A stretch of 64,000 bases of DNA, taken from contig NC_080051.1 of assembly GCF_026212465.1 (NCBI RefSeq), positions 15,669,178 through 15,733,177 of the forward strand, written 5' to 3'. The notes beneath the pieces were generated by a model, which saw only the letters and a list, made by a program, of their open reading frames with translations, ran no database searches and was not told the origin of the DNA. Each line of letters starts with the position of its first letter. The stretch's first letter is position 1. The translations under genes were made by a program, and so were the position numbers. Below, piece by piece: positions 9,881 to 21,360 of the stretch. This DNA is from Amaranthus tricolor (lineage: Eukaryota > Streptophyta > Magnoliopsida > Caryophyllales > Amaranthaceae).

Positions 9881-11390
9881 GAAACTAATAACAATAAAAT
9901 TAGCACCATCATGAAGAATAATAAAAAAAACCCATATATGATTCCATCAGCAAATAGAAGTATGAAAACTATTTCATTAAAGCGACATGTGCTTACAAAA
10001 GAGTGTTTGGATAATGTATTATGTATCATGTATGGAATTGTTAGAATTCTCTTATAATTATATTTATTTGATCTTTCTTCTGTGATTTTTGTAGCAGCGC
10101 ATGGTAAGTGTTTCTTCCTGCAATAGGTTAGGTTGAATTTTTAGATTAGATCAAAATTTGGGAGAAGAAATCAAAAATAGGTAAAATTAAACGTGAAACG
10201 GCACTTGGAGAAATGAAAATTGAGAAAGAGAAATGAGAGTAGGGTGTTTTAAGTGGAATCCTAGAAGGTGGTTGTTGAGTGCTCTTCAAACAAGAAGAAA
10301 AGTGATAATTTTTGAAGCTTTTACTTTTCGTGATATTAACGGGTCAACGGGTATCCGCCTAAATTCATTTTGCAGCCCAAGACCCGACCTGCAATATATT
10401 GTTTTTTTCGATAAAATGACCCGGAAATTAAGTTGCGGGTCAACGGGTCACCAGGTCGGGTCAAGCGGGTCGAGTATTTTTGAACACCCCTACATTTTGA
10501 GATCCAAAAAACATTGGACATGTTAGCTCAAAATTTCTTTTGGCCTAGAATGTTAGGAACAGCAGGAAAGTACATTTTAAGATATGAGACTTGCCTCAAA
10601 GCTAAGTTAACCTTTCACAAAGAGGAGTATAGACCCTTACAAGTGGTTGAAAGACCTTGGGAACACTTAAGTATGGATTTTATAGTGGCTTTGCCTAGGA
10701 CTCAAAGAGGAAAGGATGCAATCATGGTGGTGGTGGTAGATAGGTTTACCAAGATGGCCCATTTCATAGCTTGTCACAAAAATGATGATGCTTAGAACAT
10801 AGCTTAACTGTATTTTGCTGAAATAGTGAGACTACATGGAATTCCTAGGTCCATAGTATCTGATAGAGATGGTAAGTTTCTTAGTGTGTTTTGGAGCACT
10901 TTGTGAAAGTTATTGGGAACGGAACTCTTATTTAGCACTGTCTATCATCCACAGATAGATGGGCAAACGGAAGTCACAAATAAAACATTAGGGACCATCC
11001 TTAGAACCCGAGTTTAGAAGAACATCAAAGACTGAGATAACAAGTTAGGGCATGCAGAATTTGCTTATAACAAGAGTCCTAGTTATGCTGCTAAAAATCC
11101 ATGAGCAGATCAAGAAGAACATTGAGCAAGCAAACATAAGATACAAACACAAAGCTGATAGAGGACTTCAAGAAAAGAGAAAATTCCAGGCACAAGATCT
11201 TCTATGGGTACACCTCAGAAAAAGCAAATTTCCTAAGTTAAGAAGCAACAAACTGAAACTTAAAACGGAAGGACCTTTCAAAGTGTTGGCCAAAACTGAA
11301 GACAATGCTTATACAATGGATATACCTGATACTTTTGGTATCCACCCTATATTTAATATTGGAAACTTGCTTCCTTACCATGGCAAATAA

Positions 11391-12100
11391 GAATTGAGTT
11401 CAATTCTTTTTGAAGAAGGAGGGGTTGAACCAAGTTCAGTATCTACAAGTCTAAATCCAGTATCTACAAGTCTAAATCAAGCTGATCCAATAGCTTAAGA
11501 GTTATCTACTTCAGAGGATATCCAATCTATGCCACTAAGCCTAAGGTCACACTCAAATAGCTTGGACAAAATAGCCTTGGATGATAGACTAACAGACAAC
11601 ACAACTACTAAAGTAGTTTCATCATTAACCATGCAAGCCAACAAAGACATAGAGATTAATCAGAGTCAAGAAACCAAGACTCATGGACCAAGGGAAACTG
11701 GACAGTGCACACTTCTGAGCCTTAGACAATGACTTTGTAAAATCATTCACTTTTGTTTGTAATAGCTAAGTTAGCTATTTCAGCTTCTTTTAAATAAAGG
11801 CGTGCCAAGTCACGTGTGTTTGTATATGGGAACCTATATATAGCTTCCTTCCCCTTGTAAAAACTCACTTTTGATTTTGAATAACAAGTTACCTAGAGGT
11901 ATTTCAGAAAGTTTGACTTTCAAGGGATTCAGAGGATTCCGTTTCCAACCTGAGTGTTTCCCATTGTGAGTAAAGCAAGAGGGATATTCAAAATAGTCCA
12001 TTGAGGGTTTGGTGAGTGAAGCCTCTCCCAAAACGTGGAGATCTTAGCCTAATTAACAGTGAATTGAAAGGGTCCTGATCAAGATCAGTACAAGACTAAT
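11391..12100 (+). other. 3' tail and probable LTR start of the decayed gypsy element
   Basis: After the last integrase residues there is the typical Ser/Glu-rich tail region, with a tandem duplication of a 21-bp string (AGTATCTACAAGTCTAAATC) at about 11440-11482. Further on, TATATATAGCTTCC near 11834 and a following leader look like an LTR promoter. I could not fix LTR borders, since no second copy is in the window. Confidence 0.4.
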
Positions 12101-13587
12101 CATATTTGTGGACTGAAAACTATTGGCATTGTATGTAGGCTTCTGGCTACCTTTTCAAGTCATCAAGAAAAGAGTCTTAAAACACTTACTTGGTGTAGAT
12201 TTAAAGGGTACTTTTTGATGAGATTAGTAGACTTATAAAACCTACTTTAAATTTGGTAGGTTCTCACTTCATAAGAGGTTATAAAACCTTGTATTGGTGA
12301 TTGTTTTGACTTTTGCAGAGTGCTAGCAGCGTTAGGTACGTAACGCAGTAGCTAACTCTTGCATGCATCATGAACATGTTTTCTTTGCGTAACAATATTA
12401 TATGAGTTTTGTTGACTATTTGTTTCAAGTGTGGATTAGGATGTAGCGATGATAGAGAATGAGTTTTGATGTCGCGAGAGTGGAATGTTGGAGTATATGA
12501 GATGGAATGAGAATGATTCCCTTATTGATAAGTTGTGAAGTATGTTTTATGAATAGGAATGAGTCCCTTATTGATGAGATATTAAGTTGGTTGTTTATTG
12601 TGACTCCACTAGATTGGTACCTCAGTTGATTTAGTTCCTGAAGGAATGTATCATCTGTATATGATCGTTGTATGAGGGTATGATCATACTTTGCCATTGG
12701 GCGCCGGCATGGCTGTCACCATCCTTGGCTGAAGTGTTGCCATGTGGGTATTGCAAATCCCAATATGGTGGCCTCTTATCACATAAGAAAATATATGAAA
12801 TCCAAGAAGAAAAGAAAGAAGGTGAAGGTATTGAGAAGTACATTGAAATGAGGAGTAGTTAGAGTTGATACTTACATATTAAAATGTTTCCTTTATCTTT
12901 GATTATTATTTTGATATTGATTATTGGTTATATAGATAATATGTTGTTAGTTACTGACGTGTACTATTTGTTTTCATTGTTGATGGCATCTTTGATGGCC
13001 CTGTTATGACACATTGGTCTATAATCTTACGTTGAGCTGCGAGGATATCATAGATAGACGTTACAGGTTTTGGAGCTTCTTTGCATTGCATACGGGGGAA
13101 AATTAGTGAGAATCTTGAAGTGTGCAATAGTCTTATTGTTATTGACTTTAGATTTAGCTTCTTTTCATTTGAATTGTTTAAGTTTTGAGTTTGAGCCGCC
13201 CTCTTTTTGGTGCAATTCGATTTCCGCTGCAAAGATTTAATTTGAACGACTTTTGGTATATCGTTATTTTCATTTGAATGACTTTTATAGCTTGGTTATT
13301 TTTGAAACCCAAGTGTTTACATGGAAACCACGATCCATGCTTTGCATGTCGACAGAGGATTAGGCGATGATCATTCCGTCATGATATTTTGTTACAAGAT
13401 CGATGATGCCTCTTCTTTATTATGTTTTATTGCTCTTTGCTTTCTTCTAGTACGTCCAACTTTTGGGCAGATGCTGTCGAAATTTGCGCACAATCTTGTT
13501 TGGAAGTTTTTGTACTCCTTTAATTAAATCATTCCAACTTAACCTTTTTTTCTTTTCAAATTATTTATTATATATTTTATTCTAAAT
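12101..13587. other. Unassigned repeat-like DNA
   Basis: I see no gene with start, exon and motif support. Short ORFs on both strands share no recognisable domain. The stretch could be the rest of an LTR whose start is the TGTGTAACACCC string read on the - strand near 13663. Confidence 0.4.
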
Positions 13588-13660
13588 GTAACACTTGAAT
13601 TTCCTCTGTTCCCTTGCAGTTTTGGTTCCGTATAGAGGGTCGGAAATTCAAGGGTGTTAC
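13588..13660. repeat. Inverted repeat, possible LTR terminus
   Basis: GTAACACTTGAATTTCC (13588) pairs with GGAAATTCAAGGGTGTTAC (13642) around a loop of about 37 bp. Read on the - strand, TGTAACACCCTTGAATTTCC resembles the TGTAACACCC start of many plant Ty3/gypsy LTRs. This may therefore be an LTR end and not a MITE. Confidence 0.4.
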
Positions 13661-14689
13661 ACAGTAGGAGAATTAATTCACCAATATATATATGCAAGTC
13701 CACAATGTAGAATCTTGTCTCACATGTGAAGTATTTCCAAAATTGTAACTCCTCTTATTTATAATACCAATCAACCATATAGGATTTTGCATGGACTTTA
13801 ATTCTGGGTTCAAGCATAAAATGAGCTCAACTTTTGTCTTCCAAATCTTGTCTATATTACGAAGAAGATGGATGAAAATGGAGAAGGTTACTGTATTTTA
13901 AGAAAAGAAGAGTAAAAACGAAATTTCACAACTTAACGTATGATCTAACGTTTTTGGGGTATTTAAGTTACAACAGCTTAAATTTCAAAAGTACAATGTT
14001 GTTTTGTGAATTATTTTAAGATTTGCTACCATTAGCCCTTCGCAAAAGTTCGTTGATACCATATGAATATCCCAAAATAAAAATAATCTATAATCTATAA
14101 AAAATCAAAAATTTATTTCTACGTTAAATTTAGTAATTTACATTAAAAAGAACTAAGTGGAACCACTAAAATTAGCTTTGTATGACCATCAACTAAGAGA
14201 GTTTTTTAATCTAAAAAATCCATTTTCCACTATAAAATAATTTTATCCGATAAATGTTGCCACATTTAGTTACACAGCTTCAAATATCTATTTATTATCT
14301 ATGTAGGATACTTTATATAATTCTTTCAATCTAATTAAATGATTTGTGAATGTGTTGTTATTACAAATTGTATGTTGATTGTGATTGATAGGATTCAAGA
14401 ATAAGCATGAGAATAGCTTTTAGAAACAAATAGTAATTCATGAAGGTTATTTTATGATTGGGTTATCGATTTAATTGCTTGGTATGATGATATGTTGGCA
14501 TTAGTGTAGATTGAGATTAGCAAGTTTCAAAATATAACATTGAGAAATGAATTAATTTAAGTTTGTTATCTAATTTGCGGTTTAAATTCATAATTTGCCC
14601 AAAATTAGCACAAAAATTTATATGCGGCTACCTCACGCATGCGATAAAAAACAAAATTTATACTTTTCGAATTCGAATCTTACACCTAT
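13661..14689. other. AT-rich intergenic DNA
   Basis: No ORF of note, RNA gene or clear repeat was seen. Confidence 0.6.
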
Positions 14690-15015
14690 TTCAAAAGCCA
14701 AATTTAACACTTAAAACCCCTACTCCAAGCCTCAATTTTCGTTCTCCAGAGACTTAATTTAATTTTTTAGCTATCGACTTTAACACTTAAAACACCAATT
14801 TCACCACTTAAAATGCCAATTCTAACTCTTAAAACTTGTACTCTAACCCTTAATTTTATATTTTACTTACCTACTCTAACTGTAAAATATTAATTCTAAT
14901 ACTTAGAATGTTTACTCCAATGGTTTAAAATTTCTCAAATTCAAGACTTAAAATGTCTATTTTAAAATTTAAAATATCTAATTTAAGTATTAAAATGGCA
15001 ACTTCAAAATTATGA
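14690..15015. repeat. Degenerate tandem repeat, unit about 28-30 bp
   Basis: Successive units resemble CACTTAAAATGCCAATTCTAA, with ACTTAAAA or TTAAAATG recurring every 28-30 bp through about ten diverged units. An ORF at 14563-14757 is only an open stretch in this low-complexity DNA. Confidence 0.6.
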
Positions 15016-15640
15016 CCTGAACCTGTGAGTGGTCACACATATGCGCCGATCTTACAGGAGATTTACTGCAAAATTAGTCGATTGAGATTTGCAATTTTAT
15101 ATTATATTGTTTCTCTATGTATAGTATTGTTTCTTGGTGTTCAACATTGATCCTTGGTAATGAATCATAAGACCTATCTAGCTTAAAGATAAGTTAAGGG
15201 TCGATTTTATTTTGAAGCGTAATCAAGATCCAAGTTCAGGCCAAGTTTATATACTTTCTCTCTTTTATTATACTTGTCATTTATAGTAACATTTTTTTAT
15301 TGAACATATCACCATTAATAGCAAGTATTTCACAACAGAGGAAGTAGTTATATGGAGCTCTCTCTTTTGATATAACATACTCTGTCAGCTAGTCTAACAT
15401 AAGTAGGGGACAAGAAATGATATACTCATAATTTTTCTATTGTTAAGAGATGATTAGAAGGAAATGAGATAAAAATTAGGAAATTTATTTATAGATACAA
15501 TTCAATACACCTTGGCACACGAGAAAATTAGGAAGATTTTCCTTGATAAACTAAGGTAACATACTACCTGTTTATTAGATAATTTGCAACAAAAAAATTA
15601 AAAAAAATTAAAAAAGAAATGCCATATTATATTTTTAATG
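15016..15640. other. AT-rich intergenic DNA flanking element B
   Basis: No gene was seen. The stretch ends in the AATTT target duplication of element B at 15641-15645. Confidence 0.6.
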
Positions 15641-15645
15641 AATTT

Positions 15646-16360
15646 TGTTTCGGTAATGAAACGAGGAAGTGCAAAAGACACTTAAAATACCTGGAGATTG
15701 ATGGAAGAGTGATCCAGTGAAACGGTTTATAAGAGAAAGCGACTTGAATTCCTGCAATACAACACGTTAGCCTTGTCCGGGGGGTGATCTCCCGAAATAC
15801 CCCTCCGACGCTCAAGTTAGAACGTAGATCGGAAGTTAATGAATGACAGATTGTAGAATGAATGCAAGAAGGAAGGTCGGGATTGGGATTGCTAGTGCTA
15901 GTGCTAGAGTTTAGGAAGGCTAAGGAAGTAATGTAAGCAAGGATACTAGGAAAGCTATTTCAGATGATCCTCCCTCCTTGATGGTAGCCTCTATTTATAA
16001 TGGTGAAGAAGGGGAGTTATTTCTGAGAAGAAGTGGACTAACATGGGAGTAGTGGGAGTAATGGGAGGTGGACTGGTCAGGGGAAGAATGGACAGTTATT
16101 CATCTGAAGCAAGGAGAGCCAAGCATATACGAAGAATGGAAGGTGGTGGGTGGTTATTCTCCTTAAAAGGAGGATAGCCACAGGAGAGGGATGGCAAAGG
16201 ATTTAAGTATTCTGGAGGTAAAACCCCATGGGCCTGCCAAAGAAGAAAAGAGGTCCAGCCAAAAAGTCTATTGACTAAAAGTCAAAGTCAAATCCCGAAA
16301 GGTCAAAGAGTATTTTAGGGATATGATGCTAATTATTTAATTAAAAACAATACCATGACA
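15646..16360 (-). repeat. 3' LTR of element B (715 bp)
   Basis: Starts TGTCATGG and ends CCGAAACA on the - strand. Same length as the other LTR, with two base differences by eye. It abuts the polypurine tract at 16361. Confidence 0.97.
15991..15999 (-). promoter_or_regulatory. TATA box in the 3' LTR of element B
   Basis: TATAAATAG on the - strand, the duplicate of the promoter box in the 5' LTR. From here transcription would read out into 15.6 kb and below. Confidence 0.55.
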
Positions 16361-16371
16361 TTTAGCCCCAC
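16361..16371 (-). other. Polypurine tract, element B
   Basis: GTGGGGCTAAA on the - strand immediately before the 3' LTR, identical to element A. Confidence 0.75.
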
Positions 16372-17213
16372 GCATGAAGGACAATATGAGGGGGGAGTCC
16401 CGACGCCCTAAAATATCTTCCTTTATGCGGATAAATATGCGCCCATCGTAATTGATTTAGTGAAGGGACACGATCATAGAGAACATGCGAAAGCCCCATG
16501 AGGATGAACACATGCCCAATCTGGCGAATTTTCTGATGAATCATGAAAGTTGAGCTTGAAAGCTTTGAATCGACTGTTCATATGCCAAATTCCGAATTGT
16601 AACGAAAAAGATATGACCTTTTAAGCTTGTCAGGCAAGAACACATTGAATGCGGGTCAAACGGATATATGAAGCCGCGGCTTGAAGTATGCCGCGAAGTA
16701 GCCCCAGACGTGTTAATACAACAGCGAAATAGTGAATGTGGGATCTAGATTCCGCGACATCATATTTCGGCCCTTGCTTTTACTGATATTGCAGAAATCA
16801 GGTTTTCAACAAAACACCCAAGGAGGGTCCGACTTATCGACTGTGCGGATTAAATCAACTGTCTGTTTTGAACTGATACCGCGTAACGTCAAGGGTATTT
16901 ACGAATCAGATTCCTGGTAATGACGCGGCATTGCATTCTTCTCAACATTTTTACCCCTATGGTTGAACTATGCCGCGAACTAATAGTTTGCGTCTTCATT
17001 CGTAAGTTCAGCACGGGAATCCTCCTTCAATACTTAGAATATTTTGAGAAAGAGAAGGACCACCTGGGGGTCCGACTTATCGACCACACGGATATCTTTA
17101 AAAATATTCAGTACTTGGTCCAAGCAGCCCTCTTTATTCCAGCATGATACGGAATGAGCCCCAGAACTCGCATCTTCGATCCCACGGACACATATGAGAG
17201 GTTCTATACTTAG

Positions 17214-17262
<49 letters not shown>

Positions 17263-17813
17263 GGATTAGGGTCATTTGGGGGTCCGACTTATCGACCATA
17301 CGGAAATCCTCTTAAGAAATTTTCATGTTTCCTTCCATCACATTTCATTTGTCGTGTCCATAAGTCGGACAGCTGAACGTGTGACCTTAATTCTTCAAAT
17401 GATTTCCCTTTCAGGAGATTCAATTTAGGGTCAGACTTATCGATCCTCCGGACATTGTCTGAAGGACTTAGAATAATTATACATATTCTACCCTTCCCTG
17501 GGAGTCCGACTTATCGACTCACCGGCTGGATGGTTTGATACTTAAACAAATTGATGATGTTGCTCTTTAATTGAGGGTCCGACTTTTCGACCTCCCAGCT
17601 AAATTCAAGGATTTAACACTTAGAAAAAATTTGCAAAATCACCCCTTCAACTAGGGTCCGACTAATAGACCTTACGGACATTATTAAACACTTAAGAAGA
17701 AATCTGTTGGCTTCCCCTCATTGGGAGTCCGACTTATCGACTTCCCAGCTTTCATTTGGAATTTCAACTTTTCTTTCAACTGTTCAAACCCAAAGTGAAG
17801 CATTTATTGCTGT
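16372..17813. repeat. Motif-repeat region between PPT and antisense promoter, element B
   Basis: GGGTCCGACTTATCGAC (the complement of the element A motif) occurs near 16825, 17067, 17278, 17428, 17501, 17575, 17653 and 17723. One copy near 17359 is in the opposite orientation. Spacing is irregular. A poly-T run of about 40 bp sits at 17217-17258. No coding sequence was recognised. The layout mirrors element A although the spacer DNA has diverged. Confidence 0.85.
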
Positions 17814-17822
17814 TATAAATAG
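17814..17822 (+). promoter_or_regulatory. TATA box of the antisense gene, element B
   Basis: TATAAATAG on the + strand, followed by GGTAGTTGG, 375 bp upstream of the ATG at 18189. The matching box and distance are found in element A (384 bp). The leader between box and ATG is rich in TTCTGAC and TCTTCAA repeats. Confidence 0.65.
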
Positions 17823-18188
17823 GGTAGTTGGAATAGTTCCATCTTACCTAATCTTCATTAACTCTTTTCAAATCTTCAAATTGCAAGAGAGAAAGTAGAG
17901 AGAGACGCTCGGACAATCCTCATCCCTCCTTCAAACTTCTGACAAATCCTTCGAAGATCTTCAAGGTTTCTGACAGATCTTCACCAAATTTCTGACGAAT
18001 CTTCACATTTCTCTAAGGTATTCAAACTTTTCCCAGATTTTTCGAATTTCTTCAAGTTATTCTTCAAACTGTTCTCGAATTTCTTGAATATCTTCAATCT
18101 GTTCATGAATGCTAGCCTAGAACTTTGAATTTGTTTATGAATCTAGTCTCCATTCTTTACAAGTTTCGGCTTTTACTTTATTATTATC

Positions 18189-21176
18189 ATGGATGTCGCG
18201 ACTACTAACCCAGACACCAACCCTACTAACTTGCCGGAAACTCCTTTGATAGTACGTAGGCGTCTTAATAAAAAGGGTTTACCAATGGATGACTCGGATG
18301 AAAGTAGTTCAGTGAGAATTACCCCCCATTATGAACCAATAAAAGCTGGGGATGAGTCGTCCGTATCTCCTATATACCCTCCGGAGATTATGAAAACTGC
18401 TCCTTGGGAAGTGAGCATTGCTTTCTTTCCAAATTACTTGCCGCGAATAAATCCTGACCTAGAAGGGTTATTGTATGTAGATATGGAAAACCTTGAAGGA
18501 TCAGCCGAGTCTTCAGGAAGAGAGAGTGCGGCGCCAGCTCCTCCTCCATTCTACATTCCAGACGGCGGGCCTCTAAATTACTTTATTGACGTACAGACTA
18601 AGAGAGATCTAGACAACCGTCGGGAGGCCATCTCTCAAAAATGGGGTTTAAAAGATAACATAAATATTATTACCCCGGGGAATTATGACACCGTTAGGTT
18701 TCCCCCTCCACATTGTATAGCCGTATACTTCCCTTCTTTTGAATTAGGGCTTAGATTTCCTCTTCACCCGTTTTTTAGAGAGGTGTTAGAGTTTTTGGAC
18801 GTCTCAGTGCCCAAGTTATACCCGAACGCCTGGGGTTGTATGGTGGCCTTTTTGATCTTGTGTAAAGTTTTGGCCGTGCCACCAACACTCACAGCTTTTA
18901 GATATATATTCAGAGCCCGCCTATGTAATTCCCAATCATACGGCTGTGGCTGGATTACTTTCACCCACCGTCGAGGACTGAAGATAGTCCAAGACCTCCC
19001 CGATAACCAGAAGGGGTATAGGACAAAATTCGCATACTTATACAACTCAGAGGGATGGAATATCAAGACCTCTTTTGATATAAAGCCCAATCTCTCGGGT
19101 TTTAATAATGGGATCCCGCAATGTTCCTTTAACGATGCGGTGATCATAGAATATGCAAAGATGGACGTTCAATTGGGAAGGAAACCAATGAACGTCCAAC
19201 TTAATTGGATACCTGGTCGTCCTGAGCTGGAGAATGAGAACCTCCTCTCAGCCTTCGGCATTAGCTTGGCTATCGATCGGAGTAAGAGTTGCCGAGTTTC
19301 TTCCTTTCCTTTTCTATAGTACGTTTGACTGTTGCTAACTCATGCTTCTACAGGGATAGCCAAGCAAAATCTTCGAGCCAAGAGTCCTGAACTAATGAAG
19401 AAATTCAGTGTTCTGAGACTTGCTTCAGGGGCCATCCAGCGGGCCGAGGATAAGCCTCTTCCCCTTCCTCCAAAGGTATATCTCTATACAGAGTTCTGTT
19501 GAAAAAAGATTTTTGTTGATTCTTCCTAACCTCTTCTTTTGTAGGACTCGGCAACCGTGGAGAAGGGTCTGGAGGACGTGCCTTCGGAGCAAGAGGCTCT
19601 CCGACTTCTTGAAGAAAGAAAGCAGGTTCATATCCCCGATGAATCTGAGAGGGTGGTTCCTCCTCAGACGAGGGGTGCGACAAAAAAGAGTGGGAAGAAG
19701 AAGAGGAAGCGGGATTCTTCTTCCCACAAGGAGAAGTCGGCAAAGAGGCCCTCCGTGGGCGCGGTCCCTACCGCCCGGCCCCTCCAAATAAGGCCAGTTG
19801 AAGAGGAGACCTCGCCCCTTCAAGACTCTCCACGGCCATCTTCAGATAAAGGGAAGGAGAAAATGGGGGAATCTTCCGCGGCTCCCTCCTCTCAGTATGC
19901 CGAGGTTTACCGTCGTCGGGAGGTTTCCCCTTTTCGACGCGACACACCCTTTCCGGAGCTGGGGCATAAGGGCTTAGTAGTCCGCTTTAACAGGGCGACG
20001 TCTAACTTAATCAGCAAAGTGGACGTCGACCTTTTAGAATCTATGCCCCCCCGTGATAGGGTGCGTCAAGCACAAGCTTCGGCGGCGGAGGTAATAACTT
20101 TTAAACTTAGTAATATGATTATTTTTTGCTTCCGGATTTCTTTAATAATCGTTCCTTTGCAGGCGTTCATACGGTTGGCCTTTGAGCTCGACGCCAACCG
20201 TCAAAGTGCCGCGGACCAGGAAACCATGGCCGCCCTTACCTCCCGCTGCGAAGAGCTAAACGAAGAATTAACAAAACTGCGGGAGGACCTGCCGAGCCTC
20301 AAAGAAAAACTGGCCAAGTGCTCTGAGCTGAAAGAACGCTTGGTTAGAACCGAACAATGGCGGGAAAGGGCGAGGAAGCAGCTGGATCAGATCGTCGAGA
20401 ACTTGGATGCTGCTTCCACCAGGTCCGCGAGCATCAGCCATGAGGTCGGCTTGCTGATGGATACTCATGCCAAGCTCGTTCATCAGAACCAGCAACTAAT
20501 GCAGCAAGTGTCGGCCGATTCTTCCCACTTCAAAATGATTCTATCCGCGGCTAAAGTATACAAATTGTGCTTAACCAGGAAGGCCCGGATAGCTCGAGAT
20601 TGGCTTCTCTCGGATGAGCCGGAAGCGTCGAAGTTTCTCGGAGATCTGACGGCCGAGATGGTGAAGGCCGGAACCATGATTAGTGACGAGAAGTATCGTC
20701 TGGCTGCCGCAGAGTTGGGCATGGATTTTACTTCCCTTCAGCAAACTGCTGAACAAAAGGGGAGTGAAGCTTTGTCCAACCTTGCTCCTGTCTTGGACGG
20801 GGAGTCGGCGGTACTGGTCGACACGGTCTGGGACGCGGCCGAGAAGAGGGCCTGGTCTGAAAAGATAAATGCCGAGGCTGAGAGGGAGGCTTTAAGTCTT
20901 GACTTGGAGCAGCTGGCTCTCTCTTCTCCTCCGGCGTCAGATGTCCCAGAGAACTTGACGCTCTCCAACCTGGAGGTTCTATGCCTTGATCTATCGAATC
21001 TCATTATTGACGAAGGCCGGAACCTCCAGAGCTTGTCCCGGGAGTTGTCTGAGATCGGGGTGGAGCCGTTCAATGTTGAAGATTATGTCAGCTTCACCCC
21101 GAGTTTTGAAGAGGGAAGGATCGAATCTCCTCCGCCGCCGGGTGAAGATGTCGAGGTCTTTTTTGACGATGTATAA
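18189..21176 (+). CDS. Antisense four-exon gene of the Tat element; plant gypsy-associated domain plus coiled coil
   Basis: Predicted exons: 18189-19281, 19354-19475, 19545-20090 and 20163-21176, giving 924 residues. Introns are 72, 69 and 72 bp with GT/AG ends (donor GTAAGAG for intron 1; acceptors CTACAG, TTGTAG and TTGCAG). Intron 3 is a multiple of three with no stop, so an unspliced reading also stays open. Exon 1 (residues 1-364) resembles the plant 'putative gypsy type transposon' (Transposase_28-like) domain. Exon 3 has a basic stretch KKSGKKKRKRD near residue 455, likely nuclear localisation. Exon 4 (from residue 588) starts with a Leu/Glu/Lys-rich coiled coil of about 100 residues and ends acidic. 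The gene converges on gag-pol, which ends at 22029. Tat elements are known to carry extra ORFs in either orientation; their role is unknown. No catalytic motif was seen. Confidence 0.85.
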
Positions 21177-21360
21177 TCTTGTATTTTAGTAACCTTGTTT
21201 TTTGTAAACATTCAACTATATTTTGAATATTCGATGTATATATTCCTGATTTTTCGTGATATCCATGCTTCTATTTGTTGAGCCGTGGCTTCTTTCCTCT
21301 GAGGCCGCGGAACACTACTTAAAGGACGTGATTTTTCGATGTCACGTATAGGCGACATCA

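Larger units (their letters stand above)
8938..10492. mobile_element. hAT-like non-autonomous element, carrying a nested TRIM
   Basis: Terminal inverted repeats TAGGGGTGTTC / GAACACCCCTA bound the insert, with an 8-bp duplication CATTTTGG / CATTTTGA (one mismatch) in the pol relic. Both subterminal regions are rich in GGGTACCC and GGGTCAACGGGTC-type repeats, common in plant hAT MITEs. Without the TRIM it is about 1.05 kb. No transposase ORF was seen. The 8-bp target site and TIR start support hAT. Confidence 0.75.
8171..11390 (+). pseudogene. Decayed Ty3/gypsy (chromovirus-like) pol, split by insertions
   Basis: Fragments of one pol can be followed across three frames. They are the end of RT and RNase H ([14 protein letters not shown], then [19 protein letters not shown]), a pre-integrase linker, integrase zinc and core parts (CLKAKLTFH, MDFIVALPRT, VVVVDRFTKMAHF, SDRDGKF, DGQTEVTNKT) and a C-terminal domain ending FGIHPIFNIGNLLPY. 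Stops interrupt it, several at positions where the family has Trp (LEN*, WSTL*K, IKD*DN), and there is a frameshift near 8850. The hAT-like insert at 8938-10492 separates the linker from integrase. The RT N-terminus, protease and gag are missing. It is unlike the Tat elements: single RNase H with the catalytic Asp kept. I did not find a clear chromodomain. Confidence 0.88.

Noticed and set aside
11052..11390. Chromodomain at the C-terminus of the decayed gypsy pol.
   Set aside because: The visible residues end with the integrase C-terminal module (NIGNLLPY); no aromatic-cage chromodomain pattern follows.
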